Positions 16,154 to 25,020 of a stretch of DNA of 64,000 nt are shown piece after piece (position 1 is the first letter of the stretch; every line of letters begins with the position of its first letter). The position numbers were made by a program, and so were the translations under genes. The notes under the pieces are model-generated. The model was given only the letters and a program-made list of their open reading frames with translations. It was not told the DNA's origin and searched no databases. The stretch is from CAYVBJ01 sp964449075. GTDB taxonomy: Bacteria; Bacteroidota; Rhodothermia; Balneolales; Balneolaceae. The stretch is from contig CAYVBJ010000017.1 in assembly GCA_964449075.1 (NCBI GenBank), positions 3,203-67,202 of the forward strand, written 5' to 3'.

Positions 16154-17656
16154 CTACAATTTCAATCTCAATGTAGCCAGCACCTGCAGCCGGTCTACAC
16201 TGCGGTCAGCAACTTCAGAACTGATATTGAAATTTTGATCTTCGAAATCATAAACAGTAGAGGTTTCATCAAAATTTATCAGTTGAGCACCGAGGTCAAA
16301 TTCAACTTGCTCTGTTAAACGAGCGCCGAATCCTGCAGAAAAAAGATCCCTGTCATCCCTTCCTCTTTTAAACCTGGAAGGCTGATAACCATAACCAGCC
16401 CTGAGAGTAAACATTGGATTTACATCATATGCAGCGCCGGCGCGGAAACTCCAAACATCGTCAAAAGTGTCAGATATAAACCTGTTTTCAATTTGTTCAT
16501 CTTCAAATAGTTCGTCGTCACTGAAATTAATCCTGGTATTGCTGAACTGAACATATTCTGAAGAGAACGAAAAAGTAAATCCGGATAGATCATCAACAGT
16601 AAAACCAAGTCCCACCCTTGCCGGAAAAGATACACTGTATGAGAACTCACCAAAGAGATCATCTTCAAATTCCACCCCGTTGTCCATAGTTGTCAGTATT
16701 CTGGCATCAAACTCTTCATCAATATTTAATCGCGTGGGAAATGTGTAGCTGCCTCCGATATTTAACCAGGGCATCATTTTATAAATTGCACCCACCCGTG
16801 CCCTGAATCCTGTCATATCTGTTCTTACTTTATCCGAAAGTAAAATTGAGTCCACATCGGTATCCCCTTCGCCATCATCATCTGTATCAATAAAATCACC
16901 ATCAAAATCATTTAAATTATCTATTTCAAGAAATGTTCTGTCAAATTTAAATGTCCCCGATGTGGCACCAAGACTTAGCCCGATAAACAAGTTTTTCTGA
17001 AACTCGGTACCGATGAAGCCGGAAAATTCTCCTGTATATCCGCTATTGGTTATCTCAGCCTCCTGACGAATACCGGGAAATGTTTCAAAGCCAATTCTGA
17101 ATATCGATTCAAGAAATGTCTGTTCAACATCTCCGTAATCAATTGCAAATGTATTAAAAGCGATATCCTCAAACGTATTTCCCGGTATCTTAAACTGATC
17201 TGTTATTGTACTGTTCGTATTTCTGCCGCTGACAGAAAGTGCACGGTTAAAAAATGACTGCTGATTAAACCCGCCTCCAATAACAAAACTGCCCTGTTCG
17301 GTTGGAAGTTTGTAGATAAACCCGATATTGGATAGAGTTGTCTGAGTATCTGAAAGATTCTGTGTATTCCCAAGAAACCGGCTGTCTTCATCTACCCTTC
17401 TAAAAGCAAATCCTGCTTCCAGAAAACTGTCATCAAACATGGCAACGGATGCAGGGTTATCCAGGAATGAGCCAAATCCGGAATTGATGGCCATGCCGGG
17501 TAAAATCATGGTTACCGGGTCGTAAGCACCTCTCTGATCACCAAGTAAAATCGCCTGGTTGCTGAACAGCAATGGATTATTGTCATTTTGAGCTGTCAGA
17601 GGCAGCGCAGCGGCAAGAAAAAGAACAACAGTGATAAGGTTTTTTCTGATTGACAT
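16154..17656 (-). CDS. Outer-membrane beta-barrel protein, FadL/OmpP1-like
   Basis: The signal peptide is residues 1-22 (LITVVLFLAAALPLTAQ). The mature start (FSNQAILLGDQRGAYDP..., then NPASVAMFDDS) resembles the N-terminal plug region of FadL/OmpP1 transporters that carry hydrophobic compounds across the outer membrane. The rest alternates aromatic and polar residues typical of beta strands and ends in a strand (LQVLATLRLKL). A stretch rich in Asp around residues 255-275 (DFDGDFIDTDDDGEGDTD) looks like an extracellular calcium-binding loop. Substrate is not readable. A possible 32-codon gene lies 11 bases upstream. Confidence 0.7.
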   Translation of the reverse strand: MSIRKNLITVVLFLAAALPLTAQNDNNPLLFSNQAILLGDQRGAYDPVTMILPGMAINSGFGSFLDNPASVAMFDDSFLEAGFAFRRVDEDSRFLGNTQNLSDTQTTLSNIGFIYKLPTEQGSFVIGGGFNQQSFFNRALSVSGRNTNSTITDQFKIPGNTFEDIAFNTFAIDYGDVEQTFLESIFRIGFETFPGIRQEAEITNSGYTGEFSGFIGTEFQKNLFIGLSLGATSGTFKFDRTFLEIDNLNDFDGDFIDTDDDGEGDTDVDSILLSDKVRTDMTGFRARVGAIYKMMPWLNIGGSYTFPTRLNIDEEFDARILTTMDNGVEFEDDLFGEFSYSVSFPARVGLGFTVDDLSGFTFSFSSEYVQFSNTRINFSDDELFEDEQIENRFISDTFDDVWSFRAGAAYDVNPMFTLRAGYGYQPSRFKRGRDDRDLFSAGFGARLTEQVEFDLGAQLINFDETSTVYDFEDQNFNISSEVADRSVDRLQVLATLRLKL

Positions 17657-17667
17657 ACGTTTCGCCT

Positions 17668-17766
17668 TTAATTCTTGTTAGGTAACTCAGGAATGCTATT
17701 TAACGTTTTTTGATAAAATTCCACTTTCCAAGCAGGTTCCGCAGAGGAGCGTTTTTTAAAATTCAT
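17668..17766 (-). CDS. Possible 32-residue small protein or leader peptide
   Basis: On the minus strand a ribosome site GGAGG lies 4-5 bases before an ATG at 17764-17766. This is one of the strongest Shine-Dalgarno matches in the window. The frame runs 32 codons (begins MNFKKRSSAEPAWKVEFY) to a TAA at 17668-17670, 11 bases before the ATG of the FadL-like gene. The peptide is basic and not a membrane segment. It could be a real small protein or a leader that couples translation of the porin gene. No homolog is known to me, and chance cannot be excluded. Confidence 0.4.
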   Translation of the reverse strand: MNFKKRSSAEPAWKVEFYQKTLNSIPELPNKN

Positions 17767-17801
17767 CTTACCTCCGCGGAATTCTCAGTGAGAGACCGTG
17801 C

Positions 17802-19061
17802 CTACCTGTCTCTTTTTGATGAACTTCTGCTTCGTTTGGATCCTTTGCTTGAAGATTTTGATGAACCCGATCGCTTCACAGTTCCCCGGCTCGAAGAGGA
17901 TCTTGACGACCGGCTTACGTTACCACGGCTGGAGGAAGACCGGGATGACCGGCTCACTTTGCCACGGCTTGATGAGGATCTTGAAGAACTTTTAACAGTA
18001 CCTCTTCCGGATGAAGACCTGGAAGATTTCCGTACAGAACTTCGGCTGGTTGACCTGCTTTTTGTTGATCTGATCCCTGTTTTTCGGGAACTGCTTCGAA
18101 CAGCACTTCTGATTCTTGAATTGACAGGTGCTTTTGACCTGATACTTGACCTTGAACCTGAAGATCTGATTGCGGAACGTGTTCTGAGTGTCGCGGATCG
18201 TCCGTTGCTTGAGATGCGGGACCTTCTGTCGGTTAAGCCTGTTCTGCCTGTACGCCGCACATCACGCCTGATTGCAGAGCGTGTCCTGCTGTTTACTACA
18301 GTGGTGCGCTTGCCCTGTACATTTGTACTTCTTGCATTGTCTCTGATTCTGCGATCACGGGATGTTCCACGGGATGATAATCCGGAAGATCGAACCGTTC
18401 GGGTTCTGTTAACTCCTGATCTGCTGTGAACAAAGCCGCCGTGATGTACAAATCCACCATGAAAAAAGGGCCTGTAGAAACCAAATCCAAAAAACGACCC
18501 ATATGGATAATGAAACCCTGTGTAATAAGGGTATCTGTGATAGCTGTGACCGAAGTGAAAACTCAGATGAAACCCGGAATAGGGATAGTAATGATTATAG
18601 GCCACCGGGTAACCATAAGCTGAATGATGATAGAACGGGCTGTAAAAACCAGTGAATGCATGAGACGGATAACCATAACCATAATAGTTGTCTACATAAG
18701 TAATTCCTGATGCCTGATGACCTAAAACTGCCTGATTTTCTCTATAGTACTGGGCGGTTTCATAGTCTTTAAAGTAATATGACTCCGCATCTACCCATCC
18801 ATCTTCGTATCCATCTTCTACACCGTCTTCATAACCTTCAAGGTAACTCTCTTCATCTGCTACCTCCACAACCCGTTCATCTGAAATGCTTTGCACCGGT
18901 CTTTCAACTGATTGCGATTGCCCTGTATAAACCGAAGGTTCGCTTTTATCAACACTTGTTATCCTGTGTTCATGAACGGTTTGAAGCTGCGTGTAGCAAC
19001 CTGTGGTAAAAAAGGCGGCGACCACGAACAATGCTAATTTTTTAAATACTTGCCGTTTCAT
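17802..19061 (-). CDS. Lipoprotein with His/Tyr-rich middle and long Ser/Arg-rich tail
   Basis: A lipoprotein signal ends in FTTGC (Cys22), so the mature protein should be lipid-anchored. Three regions follow: an acidic segment (about 60-85, EDGVEDGYEDGW), a His/Tyr/Phe/Gly-rich segment (about 100-200), and a basic tail of more than 200 residues dominated by Ser and Arg. The tail contains repeats of the type RSSSSRGxVxRSS. No catalytic domain is recognised. The ATG at 19059-19061 has a GAGGA site six bases upstream; a GTG four codons earlier overlaps that site and is less likely. It lies directly after a two-component pair on the same strand. Confidence 0.7.
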   Translation of the reverse strand: MKRQVFKKLALFVVAAFFTTGCYTQLQTVHEHRITSVDKSEPSVYTGQSQSVERPVQSISDERVVEVADEESYLEGYEDGVEDGYEDGWVDAESYYFKDYETAQYYRENQAVLGHQASGITYVDNYYGYGYPSHAFTGFYSPFYHHSAYGYPVAYNHYYPYSGFHLSFHFGHSYHRYPYYTGFHYPYGSFFGFGFYRPFFHGGFVHHGGFVHSRSGVNRTRTVRSSGLSSRGTSRDRRIRDNARSTNVQGKRTTVVNSRTRSAIRRDVRRTGRTGLTDRRSRISSNGRSATLRTRSAIRSSGSRSSIRSKAPVNSRIRSAVRSSSRKTGIRSTKSRSTSRSSVRKSSRSSSGRGTVKSSSRSSSSRGKVSRSSRSSSSRGNVSRSSRSSSSRGTVKRSGSSKSSSKGSKRSRSSSKRDR

Positions 19062-19133
19062 AATTTTCCTCACTGCTTTTATGGATACTAAATAGTTTTC
19101 ACTTGTAAAATAATTTCATTCATACTACTAAAA

Positions 19134-19153
19134 CATCACATATTCATGTGATG
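19134..19153. other. Perfect 8-bp hairpin between the response regulator and SR-rich genes
   Basis: CATCACAT (19134-19141) and ATGTGATG (19146-19153) flank ATTC. On the minus strand it follows the response-regulator stop by 8 bases and is followed by TTTTAG, so it may be a weak terminator for the two-component unit. As DNA it is also a candidate operator for the SR-rich lipoprotein gene about 75 bp downstream. Confidence 0.45.
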
Positions 19154-19161
19154 CTGATCAT

Positions 19162-19797
19162 TTAAATTTCACCCCGCAGCGACTTTGCAATCACCTCTGC
19201 TTTTGAGTTAACGTGCAGCTTCTTGTAAATATTCCGTATATGTGCCCTTACAGTATCAATGGAGATATCAAACCGGTCTGCTATTAACTTGTAACTGAGT
19301 CCGTCAACCAGGCCGTTAACAATATCCTGTTCCCTGTCGGTGAGCATACTTTCCTTTTTTTCTTTAGGTGCATTTGTCTCACTAAAATGGGTGATAACTT
19401 TCCTGGCAATTTGAGGAGACATTGGTGCACCTCCCTCCATCAGTGTCTCTATCGACTCTTTTATTTCAGGAAGAGATGTGTGCTTGAGCAGATAACCGGA
19501 TGCTCCTGCACAAAGCGAATCAAAGATTTTGTGAGAATCATGATAGATCGTGAGCATAATGATTTCTGTTTCGGGATAATCCTTTTTTATCAGGCTAATT
19601 CCCTCAATGCCCGACATGCCCGGAAGCTGAATATCCATCAGCATTACATCCGGAACATCATACTCTTTCAGGTATTCGAGCATTTCCTCAACTGAATCAA
19701 CAGCAACAGGACATTCCATATTCTCCTGCATATCAAGATATCGCTGAATCAGATCTCTGATTTTCTTATTGTCTTCCACGATTCCGATTTTTGTCAT
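19162..19797 (-). CDS. NarL/LuxR-family response regulator
   Basis: Residues 1-120 are a receiver domain: acidic pair near VEDN, phosphorylated Asp55 in VMLMDIQLPG, switch Thr in MLTIYH and Lys in YLLKH. Residues 145-205 are a LuxR-type helix-turn-helix (LTDREQDIVNGLVDG, TVRAHIRNIYKKLHV). It starts 11 bases after the stop of the histidine kinase gene, so the two form one operon and very likely one phosphorelay. Likely targets include the neighbouring SR-rich lipoprotein and porin genes; this is inferred from position only. Confidence 0.95.
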   Translation of the reverse strand: MTKIGIVEDNKKIRDLIQRYLDMQENMECPVAVDSVEEMLEYLKEYDVPDVMLMDIQLPGMSGIEGISLIKKDYPETEIIMLTIYHDSHKIFDSLCAGASGYLLKHTSLPEIKESIETLMEGGAPMSPQIARKVITHFSETNAPKEKKESMLTDREQDIVNGLVDGLSYKLIADRFDISIDTVRAHIRNIYKKLHVNSKAEVIAKSLRGEI

Positions 19798-19808
19798 AGT
19801 TCTGAGTG

Positions 19809-22691
19809 TTAAAGTGTTCCTGTTACAATTACACTGAAACCGTCACTGTTTTTGAACCGGGTGGTTGCCCCGATTCTTTCAGCTCTCAGTTTCATATTAC
19901 GAAGTCCCTGGCCCGATTTTCGATGATCTGAAATCTCGCTTCCGTTATCGTCTACACAAAGTTTCAGTTCATCATTTTTTAATGTAAGCTCAACTTTTGC
20001 TTTATCAGCGTTTGAGTGTTTGGATATATTGTTCACAGCTTCTTTAAAAATGAGATAAATATTTTCTTTTACATGTACGGGAAGTTTTTTATCCATTTTG
20101 AGCTCCTCAAAATTATAGTGAACTTCGATTCCTTTTCTTCCAAGAACATTATTGGCATAATCCTGCATGCGATCCGTTAAATCACCAATGGTATCATTCC
20201 TTGCATCAATCGACCAAACAATATCATCCAGGCTTGATACAATTTTCCGGCTGTGATCGCCAATCTGCTGTAGCGTCTTCTTTATACTGTCAGAAACCTT
20301 ACCGGTCTGTAAAAAATCGGTCTGAAGAGCCAATTCAGTTAACGAAGATCCAACATCATCATGTAAGTCACTTGCAATTTGCACACGCATGCGCTCAATT
20401 TCAACCAATTTCCTGGTTTTCCAAAATTGGTAGATCATTACGATGATGCCTGTAACAAGCAGCAGTATAAAAAGGATGAACCACCAGCTCATCCAGAAGG
20501 GAGGCAGAATCTGAAACGAATAGGATGCCGCCTGTTCACTTGGTATGCCAAAGTGATTGTAGGCCCGAACCTCAAATCTATAGCCCCCCGGCGGAAGTGA
20601 TGCAAAACGGACATTTCGCCCGCCGGCAATTTGCCATTCATTGCTCAATCCTCTAAGCCTGTACTCGTAAGAGACCTGGTTGGGTCCGTCATAACTCAAT
20701 CCTGTAAAATTAAATTCAACAAAATTCCTGTTGTAATCGTATGTCGATTGATTTTTTTGCGCCGGTTTGCCGCCCGCAATTACCTGGTCTAAATGAATTA
20801 CCGGCGGATGGTTCTGAAATTTTACTTTATCCGGGTAAAAATGAGTGGCTCCTTCGACCGTTCCCAGCCAAACAGTTCCGTCAGAAGCGATCAAACTCCC
20901 TCCTGCGTTCATCTCATTCGAAACAAGACCCTGATCCTTTGTATACATATTCACAGACGTCAGAGCTTCACCAAGCGACTCCGAAGCCAGGTATTTCTCC
21001 GGATTCAAATTGTACAATCCCTTGTTTGTTCCCACCCAGTAGTTCTCATCATGATCCTGGAATATAAAATAGGCAATGGTTTGACTTTCGGAGTTGTACC
21101 TGGAAAGTGAAATGATATTTCCATCGTTAAATTTAGCGATCCCATTGAATGTTGAAAACCACAATTCTCCTTCATGATCGCTCATAATTTGAATAACGCC
21201 ATTATTTGGCAGGCCATCCAAAACCGTATAATTTCTGAAATTTACTCCGTCATACATGCTTACACCGCCATAGGTAGCAAACCAGAAGTTACCATCTTCA
21301 GTTCTGACAATTTTCATAACTGTGTTGCTTGCCAGTCCGTCATCTTCCGTCAGATTTTTTAAGGAATTTCCATCATAAATAAAAATCCCGTCATTATAGG
21401 TAGCAATCCAGATTTCACCGGTTTCAGGATCCTGGTAAAAATCCCTGGCCATACGGATATTTTCAACTGTATCCGGTATAGAGATAATTTTTTCATTTCT
21501 CATCAGGTTTATTCCATTCCTGGTACCGATCCACAAACTGCTGTCAGCATCAAAAAAGAGAGTATAAACTTTTTCATCCCTCAGTCCGTCCGCGCTGTTG
21601 AAGGCAGTAAACTTATCTTTTTCATTTTTAATTATGCCCCCGCCATAAGTTGCCATCCAAATATTCTTTTCTGCATCTTCTGCAAAACCCGTCACAATAT
21701 TGTTCGAAAGGCCATTTTCAACAGTATAATTTTTGAATGCTTCACCGAGATACATTTTTATTCCGCTGCCAAGTGTCCCGAACCAAATATTATCTTCCCT
21801 GTCTCGTAAAACTGAATATACAACTGTTCCGGGAGCGCCCTGTTGCAGGGCATACATTTCAAACTTCGAGCCATCAAAAAAAGCAGCGCCCTCTTCTGTT
21901 CCAATCCATGCGGTTGTATCAGAAGTAAGCCGGATTGACTGTATGCGGTTACTCCATAAGCCATGTTCGTGGTTGTAGACTTTCAGTGATGACCCGTTGT
22001 AAATTGCCAGGCCTTCCCTTGTGCCAAACCAGATATTCCCGTTATCTGAAATATCCATAGTCCGGATTCTTTCTGCCGGCATTTGATCCCGGAATCTGAA
22101 CCTGTCAAAGTTTCCCTCTCTCAGTGTTGTAACACCATTTCTTGTTGCAAACCAAAGTGTGCCATCCTCTGTTTCGATAATGCGCCTGACGTGATTATTT
22201 GAAAGGCCATTTGTTTTTGTGTATTGGATCAGTTCATTGTCGTCTGTGAGCACCCAAACTCCGGATCCGTCGGTTGCAATCCACTTCTCACCCCTGCTGT
22301 CTTCAAAAAAATCAGTTATAGAGTAAGGGTCCAGGTTTTCGAGTACATCCGGGGTAAATATTGTATCGTTCTGCATTATACTCACACCTTCCGTGGTGCC
22401 AATCCACAGAGTTCCATCCTGATCCTCAAACAAGGTATTTACCTGGTTACTGCTGAGCCCGTCCCGCTCATAGTATGTTGTGAAGTCATATCCGTCAAAT
22501 TTGTTTAAGCCGTAACCGGTTGCTATCCAGATAAACCCGTGGCGGTCTTGCAGCAAATCATGAGCAACAGATTCACTGAGGCCTTGTTCGATAGAATAGG
22601 TTCTGAAGGGCATTATCTGTCCATTGCTTTTCGAGGGAGAAAAGAGCAAGAGAAAAGATATTACAGGTATGAGCAACAGATAACGACACAT
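19809..22691 (-). CDS. Sensor histidine kinase with two-component-regulator propeller
   Basis: After a signal peptide (residues 1-24), about fourteen repeats of the W-[IFVM]-[GA]-T type (for example DGTLWIGTTEGV, EDGNFWFATYGGV) form the twin seven-bladed periplasmic propellers of the reg_prop class. A Y_Y_Y immunoglobulin-like domain (about 625-695) and one membrane helix (about 700-722) follow. The cytoplasmic part has a HisKA_3 dimerisation helix with His777 in SDLHDDVGSSL, then a HATPase domain (EAVNNISKHSNA; GQGLRNM). The 960-residue length is normal for a classical two-component member rather than the 1,300-residue hybrid form. The partner regulator is directly downstream. Ligand unknown. 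Confidence 0.95.
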   Translation of the reverse strand: MCRYLLLIPVISFLLLFSPSKSNGQIMPFRTYSIEQGLSESVAHDLLQDRHGFIWIATGYGLNKFDGYDFTTYYERDGLSSNQVNTLFEDQDGTLWIGTTEGVSIMQNDTIFTPDVLENLDPYSITDFFEDSRGEKWIATDGSGVWVLTDDNELIQYTKTNGLSNNHVRRIIETEDGTLWFATRNGVTTLREGNFDRFRFRDQMPAERIRTMDISDNGNIWFGTREGLAIYNGSSLKVYNHEHGLWSNRIQSIRLTSDTTAWIGTEEGAAFFDGSKFEMYALQQGAPGTVVYSVLRDREDNIWFGTLGSGIKMYLGEAFKNYTVENGLSNNIVTGFAEDAEKNIWMATYGGGIIKNEKDKFTAFNSADGLRDEKVYTLFFDADSSLWIGTRNGINLMRNEKIISIPDTVENIRMARDFYQDPETGEIWIATYNDGIFIYDGNSLKNLTEDDGLASNTVMKIVRTEDGNFWFATYGGVSMYDGVNFRNYTVLDGLPNNGVIQIMSDHEGELWFSTFNGIAKFNDGNIISLSRYNSESQTIAYFIFQDHDENYWVGTNKGLYNLNPEKYLASESLGEALTSVNMYTKDQGLVSNEMNAGGSLIASDGTVWLGTVEGATHFYPDKVKFQNHPPVIHLDQVIAGGKPAQKNQSTYDYNRNFVEFNFTGLSYDGPNQVSYEYRLRGLSNEWQIAGGRNVRFASLPPGGYRFEVRAYNHFGIPSEQAASYSFQILPPFWMSWWFILFILLLVTGIIVMIYQFWKTRKLVEIERMRVQIASDLHDDVGSSLTELALQTDFLQTGKVSDSIKKTLQQIGDHSRKIVSSLDDIVWSIDARNDTIGDLTDRMQDYANNVLGRKGIEVHYNFEELKMDKKLPVHVKENIYLIFKEAVNNISKHSNADKAKVELTLKNDELKLCVDDNGSEISDHRKSGQGLRNMKLRAERIGATTRFKNSDGFSVIVTGTL

Positions 22692-22780
22692 GCAGACAAT
22701 CTAATGAATCTGACGGATTAGACCAATCGCATCATCATGCGGGCATGAATATCAGAGCAAACCAAATCTTAAGAAATAAA

Positions 22781-23635
22781 TTAACCCAGGTAGGCTCTCA
22801 GGGCAGCACTTTTGTTATGGTGTCGTAATTTACGAAGTGCTTTCTCTTTAATTTGCCGAACTCTTTCACGCGTTAGGTCAAAACGTTCACCGATCTCTTC
22901 AAGTGTAAGCGAATGCTCTCTGCCAATTCCAAAATAGAGCCTGATAACTTCAGCTTCCCTTTTAGTAAGTTTTGAAAGTGCACGCTCAATCTCAACCTTA
23001 AGCGACTCTCCCATCAGGTCGAAATCGGGATCAGGTATTTCTTCATTTTCAAGAACATCCAGAAGCCGGTTGTCTTCTCCCTGTGCAAAAGGTGCATCAA
23101 CCGAGAGATGGCGCCCGGAAATTTTAAGAGTATCTGCAACTTCGGATACGGTCATCTCAAGACTTTCAGCCAGCTCAGCTGCTGAAGGCACTCTTTCATA
23201 CTCCTGTTCAAGTTTGGAAAGCTCTTTTCCAATTTTGTTAAGGGCTCCTACACGATTCAGCGGAAGCCGCACAATCCGGCTTTGTTCAGCAAGTGCCTGA
23301 AGTATAGACTGACGAATCCACCATACAGCATATGAGATGAATTTAAATCCGCGCGTTTCATCAAAGCGTTTTGCCGCCTTGATCAGTCCGAGATTTCCTT
23401 CATTAATTAAATCACCAAGTGATAATCCCTGGTTTTGATACTGTTTTGCCACTGAGACAACAAAACGTAAATTCGCTTTTGTTAAATCTTCAAGTGCTCT
23501 CTGTGAGCCCTTTTGTATCTCTTTTGCCAAACGAACTTCGTCATCTGGGGTAATAAGTTTTTCTTTACCTATTTCGTGCAGGTAACGATCTAATGATTCA
23601 GATTCTCGAGTTGAAATTCCTGAGCTTTTTGCCAC
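22781..23635 (-). CDS. rpoD: Primary RNA polymerase sigma factor (short RpoD type)
   Basis: Region 1.2/2 is seen as SLDRYLHEIGKEKLITPDDEV and NLRFVVSVAKQY...GDLINEGNLGLIKAAKRFD; region 2.4 has YAVWWIRQSI. Region 4 has LTKREAEVIRLYFGIG and the helix-turn-helix LEEIGERFDLTRERVRQIKEKALRKLR. The protein lacks the long region 1.1 and non-conserved insertion of E. coli RpoD, and at 284 residues matches the primary sigma of Bacteroidota-like phyla, which reads TAnnTTTG promoters. The start is GTG at 23633-23635. It appears monocistronic. Confidence 0.95.
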   Translation of the reverse strand: MAKSSGISTRESESLDRYLHEIGKEKLITPDDEVRLAKEIQKGSQRALEDLTKANLRFVVSVAKQYQNQGLSLGDLINEGNLGLIKAAKRFDETRGFKFISYAVWWIRQSILQALAEQSRIVRLPLNRVGALNKIGKELSKLEQEYERVPSAAELAESLEMTVSEVADTLKISGRHLSVDAPFAQGEDNRLLDVLENEEIPDPDFDLMGESLKVEIERALSKLTKREAEVIRLYFGIGREHSLTLEEIGERFDLTRERVRQIKEKALRKLRHHNKSAALRAYLG

Positions 23636-23853
23636 GGATGATAAATATTTTAGTTAATAATATGTGCTAATTGTGATTTGCAATCTTCTAACGGACGGAT
23701 ACCCCAAATGTTGTCAAATTTTCCTTCCATAGTATTTTCATTCAAAACAAAATAAGATAATAAAACTAATTGTAAATTTGAAAGGTTCAGTTGGATCTTT
23801 GCCAATCAATTTATATTTCAGGCTTTTATTTACAGTATTGTTTTCTATTCCAA

Positions 23854-25017
23854 TTATAGAAAAGAAGTTCCGGGAAGAGAATGATTTATATGAAAGTAAC
23901 TGAGAATCGAAGCGGACACATCACTGAATGTGTCTCTGATTCCAAGGGATTCGCCGGAATTTCTCTCTTTATTGACAACCATTAACGGAACAAATTCCCG
24001 GGTGTGGTCAGTGCTGTCGTCACATGGGTCGTTACCATGATCTGCTGTAATAATTAAAATATCCTGATCACGCAGCTTTTGAATAATAGACGGCAGCGCT
24101 CTGTCAATCTCTTCCAGGCATTCGGCATATCCTTCCGGATCCTGACGATGCCCGTAAATTTGATCGGTATCAATCAGGTTTGTGAAAACAAATGCGTTAT
24201 CAATAGATGCACCCATCAGGCTGAGAAGCTGTGATATACCCTCAGCATTACTTTTTGTTCTGCGGTATTGTGTAAATCCTTTTTCAGCAAAAAGATCGAC
24301 CACTTTTCCGATGGAATAGACCTTTATATCATTCTGATTTAGCAGTGATATAAGATTAGGCTCCGGAGGCTGTGCGGAAAAGTCATGCCGTTTATCAGAC
24401 AGACGCTCAAAAGATCCAGGTGAACCATAAAACGGCCGTGCAATTACTCTTCCAACAAGATGATCACCTGTCAGAACATTGTTCCGGGCGATACTGCACA
24501 TTTTGTACAATTCGTCAAGTGAAAATTTATCAACATGGCAGGCAACCTGGAAAACACTGTCAGCCGATGTATAGACAATCGGATTCCCGGTTTCCAAATG
24601 TTCGTCACCATAGTCAGCAATAACTTCGGTTCCGGAATAAGGCAGATTGCATAAAACACCATCCACCCCGGTTTCTGCACAAAATGAATCAATTACGGCT
24701 TTCGGAAAACCATTGGGATATGTAGGAAACGGTTTTTCAAGATGTATACCTGCAATTTCCCAGTGTCCGCTGGTAGAATCTTTACCGCCTGACACCTCTC
24801 TCATCTTCCCCCAGTCTGCCAGTGGATTCCGGGTTGGTTTAACAGAATGAAAATCGCTGATATTACCAAGACCGATTTTTTCAAAATTAGGGAGTGAAAC
24901 ATCCGTTTCAAGGCTTACATGCCCAAGTGTATCGGTATTCAGATCTCCATAGACATCAGCATCTTCCTGGGCTCCTACGCCAAGCCCGTCGATAATCAAC
25001 AGATACACGGTAGCCAT
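23854..25017 (-). CDS. deoB: Phosphopentomutase
   Basis: DeoB interconverts ribose-1- and ribose-5-phosphate (and deoxy forms) for nucleoside salvage. It is an alkaline-phosphatase-fold metalloenzyme. Visible motifs are LLIIDGLGVGAQEDA at the N-terminus with the metal-binding Asp, NTDTLGH, GGKDSTSGHWEIAG with the phosphorylated Thr, and the metal ligands in ITADHGNDP and STDHTREFVP. Its 387 residues match the family. The start lies 3 bases after the stop of the GAF-domain gene, so it is the last gene of a pepF-GAF-deoB operon. Confidence 0.96.
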   Translation of the reverse strand: MATVYLLIIDGLGVGAQEDADVYGDLNTDTLGHVSLETDVSLPNFEKIGLGNISDFHSVKPTRNPLADWGKMREVSGGKDSTSGHWEIAGIHLEKPFPTYPNGFPKAVIDSFCAETGVDGVLCNLPYSGTEVIADYGDEHLETGNPIVYTSADSVFQVACHVDKFSLDELYKMCSIARNNVLTGDHLVGRVIARPFYGSPGSFERLSDKRHDFSAQPPEPNLISLLNQNDIKVYSIGKVVDLFAEKGFTQYRRTKSNAEGISQLLSLMGASIDNAFVFTNLIDTDQIYGHRQDPEGYAECLEEIDRALPSIIQKLRDQDILIITADHGNDPCDDSTDHTREFVPLMVVNKERNSGESLGIRDTFSDVSASILSYFHINHSLPGTSFL

Positions 25018-25020
25018 ATT

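Noticed and set aside
17710..18429. 239-codon frame on the plus strand, rich in Leu/Glu/Asp
   Set aside because: It is the antisense of the Ser/Arg-rich tail of the lipoprotein gene; low-complexity DNA produces long antisense frames.
19134..19153. Possible CRP site
   Set aside because: The half-sites are in the reverse order (TCACA...TGTGA) from the CRP consensus, so it was kept only as a hairpin.
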